Shown here: one piece after another, positions 1 through 8,365 of the stretch | Numbering within the stretch: the first letter of the stretch is position 1 | Layout: the number at the start of each line of letters is the position of its first letter | Assembly (NCBI RefSeq): GCF_004331255.1 | Contig: NZ_SJOF01000009.1 | Coordinates: forward strand, 102,269 to 166,268 | Direction of reading: 5' to 3' | Length of the DNA: 64,000 nt | DNA from: Acinetobacter sp. ANC 4173 | GTDB lineage: Bacteria > Pseudomonadota > Gammaproteobacteria > Pseudomonadales > Moraxellaceae | Translations under genes and position numbers: made by a program | Notes under the pieces: model-generated | Seen by the model: the letters and a program-made list of their open reading frames with translations, nothing else | The model's database searches: none | Told to the model about the DNA's origin: nothing

Positions 1-423
1 GCCAGTGCAATCGCCTTTGCGGCTTATCTATTGCTAACGCCTCCGTTGATTCAAAAATTTGGATCATGGAACTTTACTGGACTGGCTTTAACAACTGCTT
101 GTCTTGGCACACTGGTACAATTTTTTTGGGTCACGCCCCATCCTCTATTATTGGTGCAACAACTGCCTGTTGGCGTACTGTGGTATGGTTTAGCACTGGG
201 CTTCTTTGTCACCGTCGTTCCGACTGTATTACTGATGCAAAGTATTGCAAGGTTGGGGGCGGCTCAATCTGCCATGATTGCATCGATTGGTCCTATCCTG
301 ACCATTTTATTGGCAGTCGCATTTTTAAATGAGCATTTGAATTTTTGGCAATGGATCGGCTGTCTACTTAATATTGTCGGCATTATGATGATTACCTTAT
401 CCAAGAAAAAACTTGCCAACTAA
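1..423 (+). CDS. EamA/DMT-family transporter, C-terminal part (5' truncated by window edge)
   Basis: The frame is open from the first base, so the gene begins upstream and only the last 140 codons are visible. The protein has about four hydrophobic helices and the EamA repeat ending: a glycine-rich helix with AAQSAMIASIGPILTILLA followed by LNEHLNFWQWIG and a last helix, then a short lysine-rich tail. This matches the second EamA domain of drug/metabolite transporter superfamily exporters in the inner membrane. The substrate cannot be told. The first in-frame start codon seen (TTG at 31) is internal to a helix and is not a real start. Confidence 0.85.
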   Translation, partial: ASAIAFAAYLLLTPPLIQKFGSWNFTGLALTTACLGTLVQFFWVTPHPLLLVQQLPVGVLWYGLALGFFVTVVPTVLLMQSIARLGAAQSAMIASIGPILTILLAVAFLNEHLNFWQWIGCLLNIVGIMMITLSKKKLAN

Positions 424-487
424 TCCCAGCTAGCACCCGCAATTTTTACAGGTTTTGATTGAAAAGCATGCTCCTTTGAAGAATACA

Positions 488-982
488 TCATTCAGTGTTT
501 TCATGATTCATCTTCAATAATAGCTCGTGAAAGTGTGCCCCTGCGGAAGTTTCAGCCAATACATCATTCGGGTTACGCAGTGGACATTGCTCTAAGGATA
601 AGCAACCACAACCAATACACCAATCCAGTTGTTGTCGCAGTTGTAATAAATGCACAATCTGTTGGTCTAACTGGGTTTGCCATTGCTGCGACATACGCTG
701 CCAATCTTGCTTGGTGGCATTCCCCTGTTTTGGTAATACAGAAAAGGCAACCTTGACTTGTTGTAATGAAATGCCGACTTGCTGTGCGGCTTTAATAATA
801 GCAATACGCCTTAACATGGAACGCTGATAACGGCGCTGATTGCCCGAGGTTCGTGCACTCCAAATCAGTTCTTTTTCTTCGTAAAAACGCACAGCAGCAA
901 CACTGACATCACTGCGCTTTGCCAAATCACCAATACTCAACCACTGCTGTTCTGATGACATTATTTGCTGATTTTCTTCCAT
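488..982 (-). CDS. soxR: SoxR redox-sensitive MerR-family regulator
   Basis: 164-residue MerR-family activator. The N-terminal winged helix starts at LSIGDLAKRSDVSVAAVRFYEEK (about residues 15-37) and is followed by the dimerisation helix. Near residue 122 is the SoxR cluster motif CIGCGCLSLEQC, whose four cysteines bind the [2Fe-2S] cluster that senses superoxide and redox-cycling drugs. Length and motif spacing fit SoxR (about 150 residues). The start at 982 gives seven extra residues; a second ATG seven codons in is also possible. It is divergent from a RidA-like/MFS gene pair and a perfect SoxR-type operator lies between them, so those genes are the likely targets. No soxS is visible, as expected outside the enterics. 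Confidence 0.95.
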   Translation of the reverse strand: MEENQQIMSSEQQWLSIGDLAKRSDVSVAAVRFYEEKELIWSARTSGNQRRYQRSMLRRIAIIKAAQQVGISLQQVKVAFSVLPKQGNATKQDWQRMSQQWQTQLDQQIVHLLQLRQQLDWCIGCGCLSLEQCPLRNPNDVLAETSAGAHFHELLLKMNHENTE

Positions 983-988
983 AAAAGC

Positions 989-1019
989 TTGACCTCAAGT
1001 TAACTTGAGCTTTGATACT
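989..1019 (+). promoter_or_regulatory. SoxR-controlled promoter with palindromic operator
   Basis: A -35 box TTGACC (989-994) and a -10 box GATACT (1014-1019) are separated by 19 bp, the overlong spacer typical of MerR-family promoters. The spacer holds the 16-bp perfect palindrome CTCAAGTTAACTTGAG (994-1009), the same core as the Escherichia coli soxS operator. It points rightwards into the RidA-like gene and overlaps the soxR 5' region, so autoregulation is possible. Confidence 0.9.
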
Positions 1020-1049
1020 AACAAAAAATCAATCACAGGCAGAATTTTT

Positions 1050-1472
1050 ATGCAACACGGCGTATCTCATGTTCCATTTAAGTTGATGAATCCAAAAACA
1101 CTTTATAATCCGCGCCCTTTTGCCTATAGTCACATGGCTGAAATTAGACACTTTTCACGTATACTTCACATTTCAGGACAAGGTGGTGAAAACCAACGAG
1201 GACATTTATCTCAAGATTTTGCAGAGCAATTGTGTCAAGCCATGACCAATTTAGAGCATGCACTTGTACATGCCGATGCTTCATTTTTAGATATTGCTGT
1301 TTTAAGAATTCTAGTGGTTGACCATAGCCCCAAGAAACATCAGTTTTTAATTCAGGAAATACAAAAGCGCTGGAAACAACATGACTTTCCTGCCTGTACG
1401 CTGATTCCTGTTCCGTGTCTTGCCATACCAGGGATGCTGATTGAAATTGAAGCAACCGCTTATTGCAATTAA
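1050..1472 (+). CDS. RidA/YjgF-family protein
   Basis: 140 residues from the ATG at 1050. I chose it because it lies just downstream of the SoxR promoter, with AGGCAGAA upstream; the TTG at 1005 lies inside the operator. The protein has the Rid fold pattern: NPRPFAYSHMAEI, ILHISGQGG near residue 40, the helix QDFAEQLCQAMTNLEHAL, and a C-terminal IPGMLIEIEATAY strand. RidA enzymes hydrolyse reactive enamine/imine intermediates, but this one lacks the usual catalytic-arginine CR(V/P)..E context and looks like a divergent YjgF subgroup. It is 21 bp upstream of an MFS gene and probably cotranscribed under SoxR. Its substrate is unknown. Confidence 0.8.
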   Translation: MQHGVSHVPFKLMNPKTLYNPRPFAYSHMAEIRHFSRILHISGQGGENQRGHLSQDFAEQLCQAMTNLEHALVHADASFLDIAVLRILVVDHSPKKHQFLIQEIQKRWKQHDFPACTLIPVPCLAIPGMLIEIEATAYCN

Positions 1473-1493
1473 CCGAACAAGCCAAGGAACTAT

Positions 1494-2702
1494 ATGAATT
1501 CTCCACGTGATATTAGCCAAGACAAACCGCTGCTGTGGCTCATGGCGGTTGCTTGTGGTCTCTGTGCTGGTGCAAACTATTATTGCCAACCTCTTATTCA
1601 TTCAATTCAACAATATTTTAATGTGCCTGAGTCACAAGTGGCCTTAACGGTTACTTTTGCCCAAGTGTCTTATGCACTCGGTTTATTGCTGATTGTTCCA
1701 ATTGGTGACATGGTCAATAAAACCAAATTTATTCCGCTACTCATGTTTTTTGCAGCGATTGGCTTATTTATTTGTAGTTTTGCGGTCAACCTGCCTATGC
1801 TTTGGCTTGGTACCAGTATCGTCGGACTATTTTCCGTCGCAGCCCAAGTACTAATTCCATTAGCGACCATGGCGGTAAAACCTGAAAAAACAGGTGAAGT
1901 GATTGGTTTCCTTATGAGTGGTTTATTGGTCGGCTTATTACTTTCAACCAGTTTGGCGGGGCTCGTATCCAATCTTTTTCACTGGAAACTGATTTATGCA
2001 CTGAGCGGTGTCTTTACGCTAATCTTGGCTTTTTTACTGAAATCACGTTTACCTTATGTGATGTCGTTTAAAATGAGCTACCCGCAAGTCTTTAAGTCCA
2101 TGGGGCTATTATTGCAGCAAGAACGTCGCCTTATATTACGTTCTTTAATTGGTGGTTTTGTCTTTGCCGCAATGAGCATTTTGTTTTCAACCATCGCCCT
2201 ATTGCTCACATCTAAAACCTATCAATTACCCGATGTACTGGTCGGGGTCATTCCACTGATTGGCGTGTTCGGTGCATTGTCTACACAATATGTTGGAAAA
2301 TTAGCAGATCAAGGCTATACCACTGTGCTGACTTGGTCAGGTTGTACCATTATGGCAGTCAGTTGGTACTTCCTGTATATAGGTGGACATAGCCTCATCA
2401 GTTATATTTTAGGCTATGGTTTAATTAATTTAGGCTTGGCGGTGGTGCATAGTAGCAATCAGAATATTATTTTCCGCATTCGCCCAGATGCCAAATCTCG
2501 TATTAACTCCATTTATATGACCATGTATTTTATTGGCGGAGCCTGTGGTTCAGCATTAGGCGTTTATGCATGGCATCATGGAGGCTGGAGCATGAGTTGT
2601 CTGGTCGGCATCTTGTTGGTTGTGGCTGCAATTGTCTTCGCCTTAATCGATTTGCTCAGCTATAACAACCCTCTAAATCCACGTGAAACTTTTCAGCCTT
2701 AA
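1494..2702 (+). CDS. MFS transporter, probable drug efflux, SoxR operon
   Basis: 402 residues with about twelve hydrophobic helices. The MFS cytoplasmic loop appears as IPIGDMVNKTKFIPL between helices 2 and 3. The N-terminal ACGLCAGANYYCQPLIHSIQQYFNV places it near the DHA1-type 12-helix exporters, some of them annotated as sugar or multidrug efflux. The ATG has AAGGAA seven bases upstream. It lies 21 bp behind the RidA-like gene and downstream of the SoxR promoter, so export of redox-active compounds is a reasonable inference. The substrate cannot be read from the sequence. Confidence 0.85.
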   Translation: MNSPRDISQDKPLLWLMAVACGLCAGANYYCQPLIHSIQQYFNVPESQVALTVTFAQVSYALGLLLIVPIGDMVNKTKFIPLLMFFAAIGLFICSFAVNLPMLWLGTSIVGLFSVAAQVLIPLATMAVKPEKTGEVIGFLMSGLLVGLLLSTSLAGLVSNLFHWKLIYALSGVFTLILAFLLKSRLPYVMSFKMSYPQVFKSMGLLLQQERRLILRSLIGGFVFAAMSILFSTIALLLTSKTYQLPDVLVGVIPLIGVFGALSTQYVGKLADQGYTTVLTWSGCTIMAVSWYFLYIGGHSLISYILGYGLINLGLAVVHSSNQNIIFRIRPDAKSRINSIYMTMYFIGGACGSALGVYAWHHGGWSMSCLVGILLVVAAIVFALIDLLSYNNPLNPRETFQP

Positions 2703-2763
2703 GCAGGTTTGCATGAGTCGAGCATATCTTTACCATCGCGTCGACTCATGCAATGTAAACCCG

Positions 2764-3420
2764 TTAAGATACCTGCATGACTGGATAGAATGGTTTTTCC
2801 GTATCTAGTTGCTCAGCATTTTCCAGTAAAATAAACATGAAAATTGGAATAAGCATCGACAAAATATTGCAACCATCGGCAATATAACGTCGATTCACCA
2901 CACTATTATAACTGACCCCACCCTGTAAAATTTGATTACGCAAGGTATTGAGGCGAGTAAACAGAAAGGTCAAAATATCCTCAGTTTTTCTACTCTGTAG
3001 AACCTGATGTACCACGCGCTGCTCAGCTTCAAATTCAGTTTTCCAAGATGCTTGGCTGATTTTATGGTTATGATAATCCCAGAATCCTTGATAAATATAA
3101 GGATTATCCAAAATTAAATGAATGCTTTGTTTACCTTTATGCTCAAGTACATATTCAACCTTGTGTTCATGATCTAACTGACTCAGCGCGGTTAAAAATT
3201 GCTTCACACCTTGTTGTGGTTGTAGAACTGCGCCTTCACGGGCATAAATGGCATTAAATGAAATCCATAAGCTGATAAATTTTAAATCCAAATCTTCATC
3301 AAGTAGCATTGCTTTTTTAAACCAACTCATTCCTCGATGCAGTCGTAAATTAAAGGCTTCAGAATGCTCTGCTTTTTTATTTTTAAATACTTCTTCGAGT
3401 ACTAACATTTTCGTCTCCAT
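2764..3420 (-). CDS. HEPN-like hypothetical protein with altered motif
   Basis: 218 residues. The pattern LWISFNAIYAREG (about 51-63), a central helix pair, and LRNQILQGGVSYNSVVNR (160-177) followed by IADGCNILSMLIPIFM resembles a known group of HEPN/Apea-like proteins. In that group the signature is RNxxxHGG followed by W/YNS.VNR. Here R161 and N162 are kept but the histidine position is Q166. HEPN proteins are often RNases or toxins whose activity depends on R and H, so this copy may be non-catalytic. A start at residue 4 (3411) has a better ribosome site (GGAG) than the first ATG. No antitoxin gene is adjacent. The function is unassigned. Confidence 0.7.
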   Translation of the reverse strand: METKMLVLEEVFKNKKAEHSEAFNLRLHRGMSWFKKAMLLDEDLDLKFISLWISFNAIYAREGAVLQPQQGVKQFLTALSQLDHEHKVEYVLEHKGKQSIHLILDNPYIYQGFWDYHNHKISQASWKTEFEAEQRVVHQVLQSRKTEDILTFLFTRLNTLRNQILQGGVSYNSVVNRRYIADGCNILSMLIPIFMFILLENAEQLDTEKPFYPVMQVS

Positions 3421-3815
3421 TTCTTTATTGTTATCTTCTATTTACCATAACCAATTTGCAGACAACGCTCAATCAAAAAACGAGGATTGATGCGTTCAAT
3501 AAACATGGATTAAAAAGGATACGCTCACAATAAAAAAGCAGTACAGAAAACTGGATTACCTTGATCAAGCATTTTATTTTTTTGCGACTGTAAGTTTTTA
3601 ATCAATTTACTAAAATCAAGCATTGCGGCTTTTTGTCCTGATGGAGATATAAGCAAAGGATAGAACTGTGGGCAGTTAACAAAACCTAGGCTGCTATGTC
3701 TTGCCTTTTTATCCTATTTTTTGCACTATAGCGACCCTTCATATAGTTAAATTCTGTTTTGCTTATTCTCACTTTGTTCTTAAAAGTGTAGGTGGCCAAT
3801 TCGATAGGTTCTTTC
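3421..3815. other. Intergenic region upstream of dusA with a possible eroded ORF
   Basis: About 390 bp. On the minus strand a frame is open from 3713 to a stop at 3525-3527 (62 codons, no good start). It would read ...LISPSGQKAAMLDFSKLIK... and ends NPVFCTAFLL. I cannot identify it and it may be a gene remnant. The right end (about 3690-3815) should carry the dusA promoter. Confidence 0.3.
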
Positions 3816-4835
3816 ATGTCTGATTTAAAACCGAATGCTGATATAGCTCAGCTTCCGCGTATATCTGTTGCCCCAATGATGGATTGGACCACTAAGGACT
3901 ATCGATTTTTTGCCCGTTTATTTAATCCAAACGTAATTTTATATACCGAAATGGTCACCACAGGTGCCATTCTTTTTGGCGATGCCAAACGCCATTTAGA
4001 CTTTAACCATCAAGAACACCCGATCGTTTTACAACTTGGTGGCTCCAATCCTAAAGACTTAGCCACTTGTACAAAGATGGCACAAGACTGGGGCTATGAT
4101 GAGGTCAATTTAAATGTTGGCTGCCCAAGTGACCGTGTACAAAACAATAAAATCGGTGCCTGCCTTATGGCAGAACCTGACCTCGTTGCAGAATGTATCG
4201 CTGAAATGCGCAATGCAGTGGATATTCCTGTCACGGTGAAACATCGTATCGGGATTGATAACATGCATTCTTATGAAGAAATGCTGCATTTTGTCGATAC
4301 CGTCGCTAAAACAGGTTGTGATAATTTTATCGTGCATGCGCGTATTGCGTTATTGCAGGGTTTATCTCCAAAAGAAAACCGTGACGTTCCACCACTGCGT
4401 TATGAAGATGTCTATCGACTCAAACAAGAACGTCCAAATCTACTCATTGAAATTAATGGTGGGATCAAAACCTTTGCTGAAACACAGGAACATCTCAAAC
4501 ATGTGGATGGTGTGATGATTGGTCGTGAGGCCTATCACAATCCATACCTTTTGGCCGAACTGGGTCAATTGTGGAATTTAGACCTACCTAATCGTTTTGA
4601 TATTATCGATCAAATGCTGCCTTATATTGCTCAGCGTATGGCTGAGGGTGCGCCTTTATCGATTATCACTCGTCATATTTTGGGATTATTTCAAAACCTT
4701 CCAGGTGCTCGAAAGTGGCGTCAAGCTTTAAGCGGTGGTAATGCCAAGACTTTTGCCGATGTAGAAAATGCAATTATCAACATCAAAGAAGCGATGCAAC
4801 GTACTGAGGATTACTTAAAAGAACAGTCGGTTTAA
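3816..4835 (+). CDS. dusA: tRNA-dihydrouridine(20/20a) synthase DusA
   Basis: 339 residues from the ATG at 3816, chosen over the GTG at 3792 because the family starts close to the ISVAPMMDWT motif and an AGG site sits just upstream. It is an FMN-dependent TIM-barrel reductase that makes dihydrouridine at D-loop positions 20/20a of tRNA, using NADPH. Visible motifs are the APMMDWTTKDYRFFARLF flavin/substrate strand, TEMVTTGA, the catalytic-cysteine loop NVGCPSDRVQNNKIGACLM, VKHRIGID, and INGGI...GVMIGREAYHNPY at the phosphate-binding end. Length is normal for DusA. It is monocistronic here. Confidence 0.96.
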   Translation: MSDLKPNADIAQLPRISVAPMMDWTTKDYRFFARLFNPNVILYTEMVTTGAILFGDAKRHLDFNHQEHPIVLQLGGSNPKDLATCTKMAQDWGYDEVNLNVGCPSDRVQNNKIGACLMAEPDLVAECIAEMRNAVDIPVTVKHRIGIDNMHSYEEMLHFVDTVAKTGCDNFIVHARIALLQGLSPKENRDVPPLRYEDVYRLKQERPNLLIEINGGIKTFAETQEHLKHVDGVMIGREAYHNPYLLAELGQLWNLDLPNRFDIIDQMLPYIAQRMAEGAPLSIITRHILGLFQNLPGARKWRQALSGGNAKTFADVENAIINIKEAMQRTEDYLKEQSV

Positions 4836-4910
4836 TCGCCATTAAATATTGAACCCATCAAAAGTTCTGCGTTATGCCAATCTTTTGAAGACAACGATGA
4901 TCTGTACAGA

Positions 4911-5807
4911 TCATCGTTGTAAATGATGCAACAAATACTCAGTACTTTTCTGTATCATCTCATCGGCATTTTGACTCCACACCATCACCACATCGGACAA
5001 GCTATTTGCAGCCTCCAAAGGAATAAGCCTCACCTGTTCTGGCAAAATCTCTGTAAATTCTTCAGGAACAATACACACCCCGATTTCAGCAGCAACCAAT
5101 TGAAGTTGGGACACTTTACGGGACTGAATAGGTGCTTTCTTTGGGGTAAAACCCGCACTGAGGCAAAGGTTGGAAACTAAATAACTCAGTCCACCCCGCT
5201 CAGCATGTGGTGTCGAGACAAAATTTTCATGCCTTAACTGCTGAATTTTGATGCTTTTTTCTATGGCTAACATATGGTTTAGATGTAACGCGACATATAA
5301 AGGCTCATGGTAGAGCTTTGCCACATGTAACTCATCTAGGTGATTTAAAACAGGGGGGCGAATAAAACCGACATCAATATGACCCGTCTTGAGTGCTAGA
5401 ACCTGATCTTCTGAAGATAAAGTATTGAGTTCAAAATGCACCTCGAGATCCCTTGAAGCTTGATTGAACACTTTAACTTTTTCGAAGCTCATTGTAACGG
5501 TACTTGAGTGTGCAATTTTAATGAGTCGATTTTTCCCATTTGCAATATCTTTAGAATTTTCAATAATATGTTCTAAGTTCAGCACATTATTTTTCAGCTG
5601 AGCATAAAAAAACTGCCCCGCTTTGGTCAGCTTTATTTTTTTATCACCCCGATCAAAAATTTCAAATCCAACTTCTTCTTCCAAAAGCTTGATCTGTCGG
5701 CTCAATGCCGATTGGGCAATAAATAACTTTTCAGAAGCTGCAATAAAGCCGCCCTCTTCGACAATTTTAATCAAATAATTAAATTGCTTGAGTGTTGCCA
5801 TTATCAT
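4911..5807 (-). CDS. LysR-family transcriptional regulator
   Basis: 298 residues. The N-terminal winged helix-turn-helix (FNYLIKIVEEGGFIAASEKLFIAQSALSRQIKLLEEEVG) is classic LysR and is followed by the two-lobed effector domain. A second ATG two codons in (5801) is equally plausible. The effector domain reads like the CatR/BenM-type subgroup, but no aromatic or other catabolic operon is next to it. The only divergent ORF is a 45-residue membrane peptide at 5903. The target and ligand are unknown; the original target operon may have been lost. Confidence 0.85.
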   Translation of the reverse strand: MIMATLKQFNYLIKIVEEGGFIAASEKLFIAQSALSRQIKLLEEEVGFEIFDRGDKKIKLTKAGQFFYAQLKNNVLNLEHIIENSKDIANGKNRLIKIAHSSTVTMSFEKVKVFNQASRDLEVHFELNTLSSEDQVLALKTGHIDVGFIRPPVLNHLDELHVAKLYHEPLYVALHLNHMLAIEKSIKIQQLRHENFVSTPHAERGGLSYLVSNLCLSAGFTPKKAPIQSRKVSQLQLVAAEIGVCIVPEEFTEILPEQVRLIPLEAANSLSDVVMVWSQNADEMIQKSTEYLLHHLQR

Positions 5808-5902
5808 CTCAAAATTAGATTAATCCTTATTTTTTCTATATTAGATGAGATCAATTAATTTCACTACACTTTCCTTAAAGAGACTTCGAGAAGAGAAAGA
5901 GC
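5808..5902. promoter_or_regulatory. Divergent promoter region of the LysR gene
   Basis: A 95-bp AT-rich gap holding TTAGATTAATCC and TTAGATGAGATC as partial direct repeats and the palindrome GATTAATC. LysR proteins usually bind here, but I cannot define an exact T-N11-A site. Confidence 0.35.
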
Positions 5903-6040
5903 ATGAGTTTATCCAAACAAATACTGCTGTTGGTTTGCATGATCAGCGCTTTGGTTTTACTTCATCTTTATGATGGTTTTATCGCGAAACGAACCGGGAA
6001 AAGTATGCAACCGCTTGAATTAATTGATTTACAAGACTGA
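5903..6040 (+). CDS. Small single-pass membrane protein (45 residues)
   Basis: ATG at 5903 with AGAGAAAGAG upstream and a TGA at 6038-6040. The protein begins MSLSKQILLLVCMISALVLL, one transmembrane helix with a short polar N-terminus, followed by HLYDGFIAKRTGKSMQPLELIDLQD. It lies divergent to and 95 bp from the LysR gene, the usual place for a LysR target. I do not recognise the family. It could be a real small membrane protein or the surviving front of a decayed transporter gene, since 650 bp of non-coding DNA follow. Confidence 0.45.
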   Translation: MSLSKQILLLVCMISALVLLHLYDGFIAKRTGKSMQPLELIDLQD

Positions 6041-6692
6041 TGATATCGAGGCTTAGCTCATCCTAATTAAGCTTTGTATAGGGAAAATCTCAGCGACTCA
6101 GCTCTTTAGGGAGCCTATCACAATCTATAATGTTTCAAAAAATTTGTTTTAGCAGGCTTATGCCAGATTTCACTAAAGTATGCTTTTTTATCTGAGTGAC
6201 ACGCGTGGTTTTTCTAAGTTTAAAAGCATACTGATACTACATATCTTTCCCAACTAGCTTGTCACTCAAAACAGCATCATTTCTAAAATGCACTTTAGTC
6301 CTATACATTTTAAAATCAGCGGTCGTATGAAATTTATACTTTCAACAGTTTTCATTTGCTGATGAATCTTATCGTTCTAAAATGGCCTTCATCTTTTAAA
6401 ATTCTGCGGACGGCATCAGCCATTGTAGATTTTTGTTTAGATTGAACGAAGACACGATCCAATGGCACTTTTACTGCCTTGAACCACAATGCGATGAGAA
6501 TCACTGCTGCTGAAACCCTTGCCAAAATGCAGTGTATGCATTTTCATTCACAGTTTTTTTTGTTTTTGAGAACCCTATCATTTTTAAAAAACTCATTTTG
6601 CTTTTCTGTCTTTCTCTTGATGTCATTTTTTTATCGCTTGTGGACTACATAAAGCTAGCGATTTATGCAGCCCAACTCAACCTAAATCGGTC
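6041..6692. other. Non-coding stretch with inverted repeats
   Basis: No convincing gene. An 11-bp perfect inverted repeat, AGTATGCTTTT (6177-6187) and AAAAGCATACT (6222-6232), has a 34-base gap. A second pair, GAGTGACA (6194-6201) and TGTCACTC (6260-6267), interleaves with it. On the minus strand 6352-6504 a 50-codon GTG frame encodes a hydrophobic segment plus a basic tail; it is probably a remnant. Confidence 0.4.
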
Positions 6693-7463
6693 TCATTGCT
6701 TCGCTTTGATTTGATCTAATTTTTTCAATACTTCTGCAACCGCAATCATCGCAAAACTAGACGTCACTACGACCGCCGAACCATAGCCCCCACAACGTAA
6801 ACCTGCACTTGGGCAAACATCGGCACTGGAAAATGGATTATCAATGGAGTACACACAGGTAATCCCAAACTTTTCTTTCGGTTTTTTACAAATGCCTTTG
6901 GAGCGCAACTGCGCACGCAATTTGGCTAACATCGGATCTTGTTCAGTTTTGGATAAATCTGCGACCCGAATTTTCAGTGGATCTAATTTACCGCCTGCAC
7001 CTCCCGAAACAATTAATGGAATTTTATTAAAACGGCAATGTAACATCAGCGCCAACTTGGCTTTGACATCATCAATGCAGTCTAAAATTAAATCAGGAGC
7101 ATTGCTAAGCAACTCTTTGACATTGTCAGGCGTTAAATAATCATCAATCAGATTAATTTTAACTTTCGGATTAATCGAGCGGCAACGTTCTGCCATGACT
7201 TCAATTTTTTCACAGCCTAACGTCGAGGTCATGGCAGGTAATTGACGATTAATATTCGATGCAGCGACCACATCCATATCGACCAAAGTCAGCTCTCCGA
7301 CACCAGTACGCGCCAAGGCTTCTACTGCCCAAGAACCCACACCACCAATTCCAATTACCATGACATGGCTTTTCTCATAATGACTGAATGTATCCTCACC
7401 ATAAATTTTGGCTACACCGGCAAAACGGCGGTCATATTCATCATCTAAGAGTAAGTCAGTCAT
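6693..7463 (-). CDS. tcdA: tRNA threonylcarbamoyladenosine dehydratase TcdA
   Basis: 256 residues. An E1-like (ThiF/MoeB-type) ATP-dependent enzyme that cyclises t6A at position 37 of ANN-decoding tRNAs to ct6A. It shows the start DEYDRRFAGVAKIYGEDTF, the Rossmann loop VIGIGGVGSWAVEAL (about 36-50), the acidic strand LVDMDVVAASNINRQ, DYLTPDN and the DCIDDVKAKLAL segment, then CVYS and a glycine-rich C-terminus. Length matches TcdA (CsdL, about 265). The partner genes csdA/csdE are not in the window. The GC-rich 3' end lies only 650 bp from the empty region and the gene looks intact. Confidence 0.93.
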   Translation of the reverse strand: MTDLLLDDEYDRRFAGVAKIYGEDTFSHYEKSHVMVIGIGGVGSWAVEALARTGVGELTLVDMDVVAASNINRQLPAMTSTLGCEKIEVMAERCRSINPKVKINLIDDYLTPDNVKELLSNAPDLILDCIDDVKAKLALMLHCRFNKIPLIVSGGAGGKLDPLKIRVADLSKTEQDPMLAKLRAQLRSKGICKKPKEKFGITCVYSIDNPFSSADVCPSAGLRCGGYGSAVVVTSSFAMIAVAEVLKKLDQIKAKQ

Positions 7464-7526
7464 AGGGAGATCAAATCAGAAAAATTATCGCGAGCATTTT
7501 ATCAAATTCAATTTAAAAGTTGCGGA

Positions 7527-8330
7527 TTAATATTCAGTCCATGCACTTGGAAACTGGATTGCATCAGCTTTATTTGCATTCAATAAATAAGTCTTACGTT
7601 GATTCACAGGCTGTTGATCGGATGATGGCGACAAAGTACGTATATAGTGATATTTCATGCGCCATGTATTCGCTTGTAGATATTCGATATTCAACAGCAG
7701 TGTTTCTTGATCATGGCAGTTTCCATTCGACTGAGCATAATCTTGTTCCGAAAAACAGGCTCGAATCATCCTTGAAACAGAAAACGGAATATTTTGAAAA
7801 ACCTGTTGGTATTTACTCTGAGGGTTGAGTTGTAAAAAGTCTGCCACTTCTTCACGCATTCCCCCACCTGAATACATCTCATCCCAACGCTGAATCAGGG
7901 CAATGCTGTAATCTGTATCATTGATGGGAAATAACACGGGATACAGGTGTAAGGCATCGGCTCGAACAAAATGACCTTGCTCATCCAGTGAATCTTCGAC
8001 TGTCACAGCACCATCCACTGTCCAGTGTGGATGCTGAGTAAGCGGTTGGTAATTTGAAAAATCCCAATCATTACGCAATTGATAATTTTGTGCATTTTTT
8101 TCGAGCTCAAATAGTTTCAATTTTGCAATTACATAGTGCCGTTGAGGATGATTCGGGACCTGATAAAGTTGCCATGTGGCATCAGAACTACAGGAAATCT
8201 TGAGCTGAAAACAAATACTTTCGCGCTGTGCCTGCGTAATTTTCTGTGGTTTTAATATCTGGGCTTGCGGTTTTGCATGGCCCCAAACTGGAAATAGGCA
8301 TACACATCCTACCAATAAAAATTTCAACAT
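7527..8330 (-). CDS. Secreted protein of unknown function
   Basis: 267 residues beginning with a clear Sec signal (MLKFLLVGCVCLFPVWGHA, cleavage probably after residue 19). The mature part is soluble, rich in aromatic and Q/N residues, and has paired cysteines near residues 41 and 47 and again near 200-213. Segments such as WTVDGAVTVEDSLDEQGHF and LFPINDTDYSIALIQRWDEMYSGGGMREEV are distinctive, but I do not recognise the family. It probably acts in the periplasm. It lies between tcdA and the acnA terminator on the same strand and seems to be a single gene. Confidence 0.6.
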   Translation of the reverse strand: MLKFLLVGCVCLFPVWGHAKPQAQILKPQKITQAQRESICFQLKISCSSDATWQLYQVPNHPQRHYVIAKLKLFELEKNAQNYQLRNDWDFSNYQPLTQHPHWTVDGAVTVEDSLDEQGHFVRADALHLYPVLFPINDTDYSIALIQRWDEMYSGGGMREEVADFLQLNPQSKYQQVFQNIPFSVSRMIRACFSEQDYAQSNGNCHDQETLLLNIEYLQANTWRMKYHYIRTLSPSSDQQPVNQRKTYLLNANKADAIQFPSAWTEY

Positions 8331-8365
8331 AAATTCAATCTTATTCAGTCATTTAATCTATACAA

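Noticed and set aside
6352..6504. 50-codon minus-strand frame with a membrane helix and a basic tail
   Set aside because: GTG start without ribosome site; a faint look of a carrier motif (PLDRV) is too weak to name. Kept only as a remark.
6532..6714. 60-residue hydrophobic plus-strand ORF
   Set aside because: Overlaps the end of tcdA and has a composition explained by T-rich non-coding DNA.
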